A stretch of DNA of 8,213 bases from contig JAUVJW010000069.1 of NCBI GenBank assembly GCA_030596465.1, positions 1 through 8,213 on the forward strand. The letters are read 5' to 3'. Positions 1 through 6,560 of the stretch are shown in pieces; within the stretch, counting starts at the first letter, position 1; every line of letters begins with the position of its first letter. The notes under the pieces are model-generated. The model had not been told where the DNA came from, made no database searches, and worked only from the letters and a program-made list of their open reading frames with translations. Source of the stretch: Candidatus Fermentibacteraceae bacterium. Its GTDB lineage: Bacteria; Fermentibacterota; Fermentibacteria; Fermentibacterales; JCC-6. The translations under genes and the position numbers were made by a program.

Positions 1-1602
1 CCAATGAGGGTTGTAATTGACCTTGGGGACGCGCTTCACGCGCTTCCAGCGACAGATTTCGCAGTAAGCAGGGGTGGTGTAAATGCTGTCCGCACAAGTC
101 AGTACAAAGCTCCACCTGACGGAATTGTCAGAATAATTGTTGATGTAAACGGCGAGTTGATGAATTACAGTACTTCTCTCCAGGAGAGTAACAGGCTGGT
201 TCTAATGCTCAGTACGGATCCCTCGGGAACTCCATTTACATCATGGTCCGCATCTTCTCAGGAAGTGCAGCAGGTTGTTACCGGAGGAAGTGTTCCAGCC
301 CTGTCCAATCCAACCGGCAGGACGGGTCTCGGATCAACTTCAGTTGTAACAACCATTACTCAGGGTATTCAGGTTTCTGAACCCAACAGAGTAATTAACG
401 ACGGATTCCCGGTAGAGTGGTCAGGTACCGGTGGAAGAAGAATCACTGTTGATGTGGTTGACGCCGATATCAGAACAGTGATGCGTTCAATTGCTGATGT
501 CAGCGGGATGAACATTGTCATTCCGGAGACCTATCAGGGAACCGTTACCGCAAGGCTTCGGAATCTTGGATGGCGTGACGCTCTTCAGGCTATTCTTGAT
601 TCACAGGATCTTATGGCGACAATGTCCGGGGGTAACACGCTTCGAATCATGAAGCGTGATGCTTTCTACAATGAAATTAATCAGATGGCTGTCAGTGATG
701 TAGAGCGTGAGAACCTTCAGGATTTGCTTACAGAGGTATTTGTAATCAGATACGCTCAGGCGGAGGATATTCAGAACGCTACTCAATCTGTTCTTTCAGA
801 GAGGGGACAGATTTCTATTGACAGTAGAACAAACTCGCTGATAGTATCTGATATTCCAAGAAAACTGAATGAAATTGGAAGGCTTCTTCCAATTCTGGAC
901 AGTCCCACAGCGCAGGTGATGATTGAAGCCAAGCTGGTGGAGATTGATGTTACTGCATCCAACGAGTTCGGTATTGACTGGAGCGTTGGTAATATGAGCA
1001 GAAGTGATGGTATTACACACGCTGGTATGACAACAAACCTCGGCGTTGGTGATCCAACTGGTTTGGTTCAGTTTGGACATATCACAAATCTTCTTGATAT
1101 CAACTCAACAATCAGCTATCTGGAGCAGGAGAACAGGGCTCACATTCTTTCTGAACCAAGAATCGCGATATGCGATAACATGACAGGTATGGTGATGAGC
1201 GGTAAGCAGATTCCATTGACTCTACTGGATGCGGACGGGAACACTTATGTTCAGCTTTACGATGTGGGCGTAAGTCTTACTGTGACACCTCACATCAACG
1301 CTGACAATAATGTGACGCTGGAATTAAACCCTGTTGTAAGTGATCTTTCTGCGGAGGCAACCGCCTCTGAGCAGCCTATTTTCCTTACACAGGAAGCCCA
1401 GACAACCCTGATGATAGATGACGGCGCTACGGCAGTTATCGGTGGTATCATGAGAAGCAAGACTACAGAGCTGGAGAAGAAAGTTCCCATTCTCGGGCAC
1501 ATTCCACTTCTTGGCGACTGGCTTTTCACTTACAGCGCAACCAATGAGGAAACAAGTGAACTGGTGATCTTTGTAACACCGCACATTATCCGACCTTACT
1601 AA
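1..1602 (+). CDS. pilQ: Type IV pilus secretin, PilQ-like (5' end outside window)
   Basis: Outer-membrane secretin through which a type IV pilus (or a related type II secretion substrate) passes. The frame is open to the left edge. The ATG at position 4 lies inside an AMIN domain (about residues 1-70 from that ATG, beginning RVVIDLGDAL), so the real start and signal peptide are upstream. Next come a Ser/Thr-rich linker (about 70-145), an STN/N0 domain (about 147-222, ITVDVVDADIRTVMRSIADV), an N1-type domain (about 238-320, with DSRTNSLIVSD and IEAKLVEID), and the secretin barrel domain to the C-terminus. The barrel carries SEPRIAICDN, the VGVSLTVTPHI strand and the late signature GGIMRSKTTELEKKVPILGH followed by IPLLGDWLF. 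AMIN plus a single N0 and N1 is the PilQ layout; GspD and YscC types are less likely. It ends with TAA, 9 nt before rsmD, and is probably the last gene of a pilMNOPQ-like cluster (inference). Confidence 0.9.
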   Translation, partial: PMRVVIDLGDALHALPATDFAVSRGGVNAVRTSQYKAPPDGIVRIIVDVNGELMNYSTSLQESNRLVLMLSTDPSGTPFTSWSASSQEVQQVVTGGSVPALSNPTGRTGLGSTSVVTTITQGIQVSEPNRVINDGFPVEWSGTGGRRITVDVVDADIRTVMRSIADVSGMNIVIPETYQGTVTARLRNLGWRDALQAILDSQDLMATMSGGNTLRIMKRDAFYNEINQMAVSDVERENLQDLLTEVFVIRYAQAEDIQNATQSVLSERGQISIDSRTNSLIVSDIPRKLNEIGRLLPILDSPTAQVMIEAKLVEIDVTASNEFGIDWSVGNMSRSDGITHAGMTTNLGVGDPTGLVQFGHITNLLDINSTISYLEQENRAHILSEPRIAICDNMTGMVMSGKQIPLTLLDADGNTYVQLYDVGVSLTVTPHINADNNVTLELNPVVSDLSAEATASEQPIFLTQEAQTTLMIDDGATAVIGGIMRSKTTELEKKVPILGHIPLLGDWLFTYSATNEETSELVIFVTPHIIRPY

Positions 1603-1605
1603 GGG
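1602..1605 (+). promoter_or_regulatory. Shine-Dalgarno for rsmD (TTG start)
   Basis: The bases AGGG follow the secretin stop codon and lie 6 nt before the TTG at 1612. No ATG lies in frame near here, and the family's N-terminal R-G-x-W-R-G motif begins within the first residues after this TTG. Both points support TTG as the true start. Confidence 0.6.
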
Positions 1606-1611
1606 ACGATA

Positions 1612-2136
1612 TTGCTTAGAGTAGGGCGGGGAATCTGGCGCGGCCAGGTTCTCCGCCCGGATTTAAAGGGAGTCAGACCTACACCATCCAGGGTTCGGGA
1701 GGCTCTAATGAATGTGCTGACAGACAGGTTGCCGGGTGCCGCGGTATGGGATATTTTCAGCGGTAGCGGTGCGTTTGGCATAGACTGCGTCAGCTGCGGT
1801 GCCTCAAGAGTTGTATTTATGGACAGTTCACCTGTGAACCTGAATCGTATAAGAAAGTTCTTTTTGGAGAGAAATGCGGAAAACAGATGCATTACTGTTA
1901 AGGGTAAACTTCCAGATGCCTTTGGCAGACTTGTTCCACCGGTCGATATTGTTTTTCTGGACCCACCTTACAATGATACTGGTATATATTCATGGATACA
2001 GAAGTGTCAGTGGAAATCACTGGTTAATAAAGGCGGAATTGTTATAGCGGAATCGGGCGGAGAAAAATTCGATTCACGCTGGCAGCAACGCAAGTATGGA
2101 GATACATATCTGCACATATTGGAAGTTGAAAAGTGA
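1612..2136 (+). CDS. rsmD: 16S rRNA (guanine(966)-N2)-methyltransferase RsmD
   Basis: SAM-dependent enzyme that methylates N2 of G966 in 16S rRNA of the small subunit. The N-terminus has the family pattern GRGIWRGQVL (residues 5-14), then the RPTPSRVREALMN segment (22-34). The SAM-binding motif I is DIFSGSGAFGID (47-58), and the catalytic motif IV DPPY is at 117-120, preceded by VDIVFL. At 174 residues it is near the usual 180-200 and appears complete. The start is TTG with an AGGG ribosome site 6 nt upstream. The last four bases (GTGA) are shared with the coaD start, so the two genes are probably translationally coupled. The rsmD-coaD neighbourhood is common across bacteria, which strengthens both calls. 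Confidence 0.93.
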   Translation: MLRVGRGIWRGQVLRPDLKGVRPTPSRVREALMNVLTDRLPGAAVWDIFSGSGAFGIDCVSCGASRVVFMDSSPVNLNRIRKFFLERNAENRCITVKGKLPDAFGRLVPPVDIVFLDPPYNDTGIYSWIQKCQWKSLVNKGGIVIAESGGEKFDSRWQQRKYGDTYLHILEVEK

Positions 2137-2621
2137 AAGTTATTTACCCTGGAACCTTTGATCCTGTTACTGCCGGGCATCTTGATATTATCCGGCGGGC
2201 AGCCGGAATATTTGATGAACTCGAAGTCGCGGTGGTGAATGTGAGTTCGAAATCCATGATCTTTGATACGGAAAAAAGGGTTGAACTGGTGAAAGATGCT
2301 GTTATTGAGGAGGGTATACAGGGGAATATAGAGGTTTGTGCATTTGATGGATTGCTCATAGACTACATGCATAAAAAAGGTTATAAATTATTCATAAGAG
2401 GGCTCAGGGCTAATTCAGATTTTGAGTATGAATTTCAGATGCAGCTTATGAACAGGCGACTGGCTCCGGAAATTACCGGAATCTACATGATGCCTTCTGA
2501 GCACAACATGTACCTTTCTTCAACAGTTGTTAAAGAGGTGGCAAAATTCAGGGGAACCCTTGATACTCTAGTCACTCCATCTGTGGAAAAAGCTCTGCAG
2601 CATTACTACCGGAGGAACTGA
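2133..2621 (+). CDS. coaD: Phosphopantetheine adenylyltransferase CoaD
   Basis: Cytoplasmic enzyme of coenzyme A synthesis that joins 4'-phosphopantetheine and ATP to give dephospho-CoA and pyrophosphate. The nucleotidyltransferase signature is T8-FDPVTAG-H16. The substrate-binding segment IRGLRANSDFEYEFQM spans residues 88-103, and the second ATP-binding motif LSSTVVKE (the family's ISSTxVRE) spans 128-135. At 162 residues it matches the family's usual length of about 160. The start is GTG, overlapping the rsmD stop by 4 bp, with GGAAG at 2121-2125 as ribosome site. The TGA stop shares its A with the ATG of the following aminotransferase. Lys40 sits near the conserved lysine of the Nxx(K)K loop, though the residue before it is Ser rather than Lys. 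Confidence 0.96.
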   Translation: MKVIYPGTFDPVTAGHLDIIRRAAGIFDELEVAVVNVSSKSMIFDTEKRVELVKDAVIEEGIQGNIEVCAFDGLLIDYMHKKGYKLFIRGLRANSDFEYEFQMQLMNRRLAPEITGIYMMPSEHNMYLSSTVVKEVAKFRGTLDTLVTPSVEKALQHYYRRN

Positions 2622-3790
2622 TGCGCTACGCCAGAAATGCCTCGTCTCTTGAAGGGTCAGCAACATTGCTCTATACAGCCAGAGCCGCTTCAATGAAAGC
2701 CGCCGGAGCGGACATTATTTCCCTTACCGCAGGACAGCCTGATTTCAAAACTCCAGGTGCTGCCATTGAGGCAGCGAAAAAAGCCATGGATCAGGGTAAA
2801 ACCTTGTATACACCAAGCATGGGAATAGTCGAACTCAGACAGGCTGTTGCAGACAGATGGAGCAAAGTACACAGCCAGAACTTCAAAGTAGAAAACGCGA
2901 TGGTTTCGTGTGGAGCCAAACACAGCATTGCCAATATGCTTGAAGTTGTTGTATCGCCGGGCGACAAGGTTCTTCTACCAAAACCATACTGGGTCAGTTA
3001 TCCTCAGATGGTCAGGCGTCTTGGGGGTATTTCCGTGTATCCAGAGAGTGGCGGAATGCTGATCACCGGCGATGATATCAGGAAGGCTGCGGCTGCGGGA
3101 GCCAGAGGAATGATATTTAATTCACCGTGCAATCCCTCGGGTCTTGTGAATACCAGAACCATGATAGAAGACATTGCGGAGGCCATTAGGGAAACAGGTA
3201 TATGGGTCATATCGGATGACATCTACGAAGATCTATACTATGGTGATGGTCAGGTACCTCACATTCTCACGGCAGATCCGGATCTCAGGAATCAGGTTGC
3301 GTTGATTACAGGAGTATCAAAGACCTATGCGATGACAGGGTGGCGTATAGGGTTTGCTATTGCAAACCCGGAGTGGATAAAAATTGCCGGTAGAATTCAG
3401 GCTCACTCCACTTCCAATCCCTGCTCTATTTCTCAGTACGCTGCCCTTGCCGTTGTTCAGGGCGAAGCAGAAGAGGATAGAATTCAGATGTATGACGCTT
3501 TCAAAAGAAGACGCGATCTCATTTGTGATCTACTGGAAAAAGTACACGGACTGGATTTCGAGAAACCGGAGGGTGCCTTTTATGTGTATCCAAGAATATT
3601 GACTGATAAAGAAATCAATACAGAGGAATTTTGTATTTCCCTTCTGGAAGAAGAAGGTCTGGGAACCATTCCGGGAAGCGCGTTTGGTAATGAGGGATAT
3701 ATAAGGCTTTCCTTTGCGGCTTCAGATGATGATATTGCTGAGGCGGTAAAGAGATTGAAAAGATTTTTAGAACGGGGTGATTTTCAATGA
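2621..3790 (+). CDS. Pyridoxal-phosphate aminotransferase, class I (aspartate/aromatic type)
   Basis: Fold-type I PLP enzyme, most like the aspartate aminotransferase subgroup represented by Thermus AspC. It would move an amino group between aspartate (or aromatic amino acids) and 2-oxo acids. The N-terminal ISLTAGQPDFKTP motif and the YTPSMGIVELRQAV segment are diagnostic. NSPCNPSG carries the PLP-contacting Asn, SDDIYEDLYY the PLP-ring Asp and Tyr, and GVSKTYAMTGWRIGF holds the Schiff-base lysine K234. The carboxylate-binding arginine is R362 in YIRLSF. At 389 residues it is full length with every key residue present. The ATG overlaps the coaD stop by one base and has a near-ideal GGAGGA at 2611-2616. 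The exact substrate (aspartate, aromatic, prephenate or alanine) cannot be fixed from sequence alone, so no symbol is given. Confidence 0.92.
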   Translation: MRYARNASSLEGSATLLYTARAASMKAAGADIISLTAGQPDFKTPGAAIEAAKKAMDQGKTLYTPSMGIVELRQAVADRWSKVHSQNFKVENAMVSCGAKHSIANMLEVVVSPGDKVLLPKPYWVSYPQMVRRLGGISVYPESGGMLITGDDIRKAAAAGARGMIFNSPCNPSGLVNTRTMIEDIAEAIRETGIWVISDDIYEDLYYGDGQVPHILTADPDLRNQVALITGVSKTYAMTGWRIGFAIANPEWIKIAGRIQAHSTSNPCSISQYAALAVVQGEAEEDRIQMYDAFKRRRDLICDLLEKVHGLDFEKPEGAFYVYPRILTDKEINTEEFCISLLEEEGLGTIPGSAFGNEGYIRLSFAASDDDIAEAVKRLKRFLERGDFQ

Positions 3791-4197
3791 TAGTAACCTG
3801 CCCTAATTGCAGTAAGAAGTATCAGATCGCGGAAGAAAAACTTGACGGTAAGTCCAGAAGGCTGAGATGTAAGAACTGCCGTGAGGTATTTATTATTCAT
3901 CCCCCCAAGGAGGAATCAGCCTCTCCTGCTTCTGCGATAGATGAACGGGCGGCAAGATTCGCAAGGGTCCTGGCATCTGATATGCTTATTTACAACAAGG
4001 ATGCTGTTGAACAGGCTCGGGATGCCGGTAATCTGTCTGAGATCATGGCAGGAGAAATTGAGCGTTCCTGGCAACTCTGGAAGAGCAGATTCCCTGAGGC
4101 TGCCGGAAGTGAAGGGGGCGTCAAGCTGTTTCGGGGATCACTGAAAGACATTCTTGCGGGCGGAGATAATCAGTTTGACAGCTGGAAACCGGAGTAA
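3787..4197 (+). CDS. MJ0042-type zinc-ribbon protein, function unknown
   Basis: Small protein of 136 residues. The N-terminus is an MJ0042-family zinc ribbon with C5-P-N-C8 and C28-K-N-C31 as predicted Zn ligands, separated by the usual YQIAEEKLDGKSRRLRC stretch and followed by VFIIHPP. After a short linker a helical segment (about 52-105) begins ERAARFARVLASDMLIYNKD and contains EIERSWQLWKSRFPE. I recognise this as a pattern seen after zinc ribbons in many Gram-negative lineages, but I know of no assigned function. There is no membrane segment. The ATG overlaps the aminotransferase stop by 4 bp (ATGA), with GGGGTGA at 3774-3780 upstream. It is the last gene of the + strand run, and its TAA directly abuts the stop codon of the convergent isomerase gene. 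A regulatory or nucleic-acid-binding role is possible but unproven. Confidence 0.85.
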   Translation: MIVTCPNCSKKYQIAEEKLDGKSRRLRCKNCREVFIIHPPKEESASPASAIDERAARFARVLASDMLIYNKDAVEQARDAGNLSEIMAGEIERSWQLWKSRFPEAAGSEGGVKLFRGSLKDILAGGDNQFDSWKPE

Positions 4198-4764
4198 TCA
4201 GCTTTCCGCTATCTCTTTTTTAAGACATCTGAAAATGATGTGTGTAAGAATCATATGAACATCCTCTATCTGCTGCATGTCGGTGGACGGAACCACAATT
4301 GCATCTGTTGCCGCTTGTAATGCGTTGCCGCCATCAAATCCTGAAAGCAGAATTGATACCGCTCCAGCATCGTTTGCGACGTGAAATGCATTTATTACAT
4401 TCGGACTCATACCACTTCCGGAAAGACCGATAACAACATCGCCCTGCTCAACAAGATTTTTGAGTTGTTCTCCAAAAGTGTTAGTGTAGTCTGTATCATT
4501 GGCCCAGGCGGTAAGCAAAGGCATGTTCTCAGCCAGAGAAATGGCTTTAAGTCTTGGTTTTCCTTCCGCGATGGTGCCCTTGGCAAGATCACAGACGAAG
4601 TGAGCACTGGTAGAACTTCCGCCACCGTTGCCGAAGACAAAAATTCTGTTACCTTTTTTGTACGCTTCGAGAATTACGGATGCTATTCTTTCAACTGCCT
4701 CAGACGGTATTTTCAGGACGAGTTTGCTTACTTCGTCCAGATATTTTTCAATTCTCGCGACCAT
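4198..4764 (-). CDS. SIS-domain sugar-phosphate isomerase, GmhA (sedoheptulose-7-phosphate isomerase) type
   Basis: SIS-fold protein similar to GmhA, which converts sedoheptulose 7-phosphate to D-glycero-manno-heptose 7-phosphate for surface-glycan heptose. Using the ATG at 4764 it has 188 residues. Visible motifs are FGNGGGSSTSAHF (44-56), LTAWANDTDY (84-93), the phosphate-binding loop LSGSGMSPNV (114-123), GFDGG (142-146) and IEDVHMILTH (166-175). Compared with E. coli GmhA, His61 corresponds to H55 and His180 to H175, but Glu65 aligns with D59 and Gln172 with E167. It therefore belongs to a variant SIS subgroup whose substrate may differ. Start choice: the longest frame opens at a TTG (4776), but that TTG is part of the GGAG ribosome site (4774-4771) lying 6 nt before ATG 4764. 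It is the last gene of the minus-strand operon and overlaps the upstream gene by 17 bp. Confidence 0.85.
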   Translation of the reverse strand: MVARIEKYLDEVSKLVLKIPSEAVERIASVILEAYKKGNRIFVFGNGGGSSTSAHFVCDLAKGTIAEGKPRLKAISLAENMPLLTAWANDTDYTNTFGEQLKNLVEQGDVVIGLSGSGMSPNVINAFHVANDAGAVSILLSGFDGGNALQAATDAIVVPSTDMQQIEDVHMILTHIIFRCLKKEIAES

Positions 4765-5584
4765 TATCATCTCCAAGAAGACTCAGGTACTTATCATACT
4801 GAACTGTGTTTCGGGGAATTTTAGTTCCAGTCATTACAAGGCAGTTCCTGAGGTTTGAGTTTGCTCCTACTGTAGAATCGTCAAGTATAACACAGTTTTC
4901 CAGGATGCATCCGTCTTCAATACAACAGTTGGTTCCTACCCAGAGAGTTCCTTTGACTTTTGTGTTCCCGGGTATCAAACTGTACAGGATTACACCGGTA
5001 TCCGGAATGTGAAGGTGTGGCCATGGAAACACTTTCCCGCTCAAAATGTCGTGGGTGGTTAAAAGATAATTTTCCCTGCTGTCAAGGCACTTCCAATAGC
5101 CGGGAAGAAGAAATGCGGCGGTTTTCTCTTGTCCCGGAAGTAAATCCGGATTAAAATTCTCTGTTGCGACCCAGGCAAGTCCGGAAAAGCAGAGATTTGT
5201 TTCCGCGTTCTCCGGGGGAGGGTTTTCATCGACTCTTTCAACGAATCCCTTTTCGTCCGTAAGGATAGTTGTGTGTTCCCAGGGTTTTGACGAGCAGGCA
5301 AGAGAAATGCCAATATCAGCTCCAAGAGCTACAGTATGATCTCGAAGTTCCGCTGGAGATTGTCTGGTAAGACAGCCGCTTCCGACAGCCAGCCAGTCAG
5401 TGCCAAGCTGTTTTTTAGCTGACCCGAAATCGCAGTTGATAACTCCCTCATAATCCTCTTCGGAATCACAGTAAATCCTGGTTAAACCTGAATTCCTCAG
5501 GTGAGTTATGAGATCACTCATGGGTGTGATGCCACAAATTTCCGGGAAAATTGAAGTTTTATTATGGAAAATAAATCCATTCAC
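4748..5584 (-). CDS. Sugar-nucleotidyltransferase-like protein with C-terminal left-handed beta-helix; catalytic signature degenerate
   Basis: A 278-residue protein shaped like the GlmU/RmlA/HddC class of NDP-sugar pyrophosphorylases, but shortened and altered. The segment PEICGITPMSDLITHLRNSG (14-33) aligns with the usual KPM..(I/L)...L...G region. TTILTDEKGFVERVDENP (105-122) and NLCFSGLAWVATENF (130-144) match the core's back half. The C-terminus (about 190-270) has hexapeptide-like turns (VKGTLWVGTNCCIEDGCILE, VILDDSTVGANSNLRNCLVM) of a left-handed beta-helix. What is missing is the GxGTRxxP nucleotide loop near the N-terminus (here FIFHNKTSIFPEI), and the metal-binding NGD appears as VGSG (67-70). 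The product may therefore be a non-catalytic or regulatory homologue, or use a different chemistry. The start is GTG, overlapping the methyltransferase stop by 4 bp, with AGG at 5593-5595 upstream. The fold call is reasonably firm; the function is not. Confidence 0.75.
   Translation of the reverse strand: MNGFIFHNKTSIFPEICGITPMSDLITHLRNSGLTRIYCDSEEDYEGVINCDFGSAKKQLGTDWLAVGSGCLTRQSPAELRDHTVALGADIGISLACSSKPWEHTTILTDEKGFVERVDENPPPENAETNLCFSGLAWVATENFNPDLLPGQEKTAAFLLPGYWKCLDSRENYLLTTHDILSGKVFPWPHLHIPDTGVILYSLIPGNTKVKGTLWVGTNCCIEDGCILENCVILDDSTVGANSNLRNCLVMTGTKIPRNTVQYDKYLSLLGDDNGREN
4771..4774 (-). promoter_or_regulatory. Shine-Dalgarno deciding the isomerase start
   Basis: On the minus strand GGAG is followed by ATGATA and then ATG at 4764. 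A 6-nt spacing favours ATG 4764. The ATG at 4770 touches the site and the TTG at 4776 overlaps it, so neither is a likely start. The site lies within the 3' end of the upstream gene, consistent with coupled translation. Confidence 0.65.
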
Positions 5585-6513
5585 GGGTTAAACCTGCCGT
5601 ATCTTATAAGACCATTACCTTTTCCGACAATTCTTGCTGACCTGTAAAACAGTTGCTGAAGGCCCATCCTGAAATACAGGAATCTTGCCCAGCGCTCATA
5701 GAAAGGACCCGCGTCTACCGGTACAGGTTTTATGTGTCGTCTTATGGAACCGTAATTGCCGCTCTGTTTCTTGAAAGTGATGAACCCGCCTTTTATCATA
5801 AAGGCTTCAAGGGTATCCGGGCTGAAAAAATACAGATGTGCCGGGATCGCGTCCGGAGTAATTGTACAGGGTTTCATTTTTTTAAGGAAAGCCTCGGCTT
5901 TTTCCTCCCAGTGAGTAAGTTCCCATGGGCATTGAACAACAAGAACCCCTTGCGGTGTCAGGATTCGTCCGATTTCCCTGAGAGTTTCGAATGGTCTGTG
6001 CAGGTGTTCCAGAACATCCAGCAGTAAAACAACATCGAAGAAATTATCTTCGTAGCCCGCATCTTCCAATTTTCCGCAGAATACATCAAGCTTCAGTTGA
6101 TCAACAGCGTACTTTGAAGCGAGAGGACTGACTTCAAGACCCTTTACCTTCCATTGATGTTTGCGCAGGTGGTCAAGAAGGAATCCGTGTGCACAGCCAA
6201 CCTCAAGGAGCTTTCCCTGCCCCCGGTAAGGTTCAATATCGTGAGTTCTTTTGTTAAAAAGGTTTGTAAAAATATCATTGTATTTGTGGAAGTTATCAAC
6301 ATAGCCACCATAACCCACATCAGCACTATTGTAGTATTCACGGCTGTACATTTCCTCAAGAGCAGATTCTAAAGGACGGCTTGACAGATAAATAAGACCG
6401 CAATTTCTACATCGGGCAACAGGCCAGCTTTTCTGCACGCTTAAAATCTCAGGGTTATTCTGTCCGCACAAAATACACTTTACATGTTCCCTTGGAAAAT
6501 CTGACCAGTTCAT
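5581..6513 (-). CDS. Class I SAM-dependent methyltransferase with N-terminal zinc ribbon
   Basis: A 310-residue protein numbered from ATG 6513. The N-terminus has four cysteines, C13-x-x-C16-G and C35-x-x-C38-G-L-I-Y, a zinc ribbon seen in many methyltransferases of surface-polysaccharide and sugar clusters. An aromatic linker (EEMYSREYYN) leads to the Rossmann domain with SAM motif I LLEVGCAHG (102-110), the acidic end of strand 2 in GLEVS (125-129), and motif IV LLLDVLEHL (163-171), then RILTPQGVLVVQCP. The C-terminal about 80 residues are basic and aromatic (PFYERWARFLYFRMGLQQLF) and could be a membrane-associated or substrate-binding helix. The longest frame opens at TTG 6528, but AAGGA (6523-6519) lies 5 nt before ATG 6513, which is preferred. 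It is the first gene of the minus-strand operon. The partner genes suggest a sugar or glycan acceptor, by inference; the acceptor itself is unknown. Confidence 0.87.
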   Translation of the reverse strand: MNWSDFPREHVKCILCGQNNPEILSVQKSWPVARCRNCGLIYLSSRPLESALEEMYSREYYNSADVGYGGYVDNFHKYNDIFTNLFNKRTHDIEPYRGQGKLLEVGCAHGFLLDHLRKHQWKVKGLEVSPLASKYAVDQLKLDVFCGKLEDAGYEDNFFDVVLLLDVLEHLHRPFETLREIGRILTPQGVLVVQCPWELTHWEEKAEAFLKKMKPCTITPDAIPAHLYFFSPDTLEAFMIKGGFITFKKQSGNYGSIRRHIKPVPVDAGPFYERWARFLYFRMGLQQLFYRSARIVGKGNGLIRYGRFNP

Positions 6514-6518
6514 AAAAA

Positions 6519-6523
6519 TCCTT
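6519..6523 (-). promoter_or_regulatory. Shine-Dalgarno deciding the methyltransferase start
   Basis: On the minus strand AAGGA is followed by five T residues and then ATG at 6513. The upstream TTG at 6528 has an AAGGGG run directly abutting it with no spacer, which is unfavourable. This site borders the outer half-site of the imperfect inverted repeat at 6522-6539. Confidence 0.65.
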
Positions 6524-6539
6524 GTCAACCCCTTGACGA
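6522..6539. repeat. Imperfect inverted repeat, TTGTCAA half-sites
   Basis: TTGTCAA (6522-6528), a CCCC spacer, then TTGACGA (6533-6539) form an inverted repeat with one mismatch. It carries the same half-site word as the perfect repeat immediately to its right. It lies between the divergent genes and would fall in the leader of the methyltransferase transcript, touching its ribosome site. It may be a second, weaker operator. Confidence 0.55.
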
Positions 6540-6560
6540 TTTGTCAAGTATTGACAAATC
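6538..6560. promoter_or_regulatory. Perfect 10-bp inverted repeat, probable operator
   Basis: GATTTGTCAA (6538-6547), spacer GTA (6548-6550) and TTGACAAATC (6551-6560) are exact reverse complements. A 23-bp dyad with a short odd spacer is typical of a dimeric helix-turn-helix repressor site; it is too short-looped and lacks a T-tract for a terminator. It covers the predicted -35 hexamer and much of the spacer of the sigma-gene promoter, so bound protein would block RNA polymerase. The cognate regulator is not recognisable from the half-site and is not encoded in this window unless one of the local proteins acts here. Confidence 0.6.

Noticed and set aside
4180..4221. Possible intrinsic terminator: AGCTG/CAGCT or GGAAA/TTTCC pairing followed by a run of six T at 4216-4221
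   Set aside because: Each stem is only 5 bp with a 14-nt loop. In the GGAAA/TTTCC fold the T-run starts 8 nt after the stem, and in the other 12 nt. The T-run also lies in the isomerase coding sequence.
4765..4776. TTG at 4776 as the isomerase start
   Set aside because: The TTG overlaps the GGAG ribosome-binding site that correctly spaces ATG 4764.
4381..4824. A 147-codon + strand open frame opposite the isomerase
   Set aside because: It is antisense to a well-supported gene with conserved motifs, has no recognisable domain and runs across the end of the neighbouring gene. It is a shadow frame. The same holds for the other frames opposite the secretin, aminotransferase, methyltransferase and sigma genes.
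6514..6528. TTG at 6528 as the methyltransferase start
   Set aside because: The purine-rich AAGGGG run abuts it with no spacer, whereas ATG 6513 has AAGGA at 5 nt.
6551..6556. Exact TTGACA taken as a -35 box on the + strand
   Set aside because: The bases 16-18 nt downstream (GGAACC region) do not resemble a -10. The word is better explained as the right arm of the inverted repeat.
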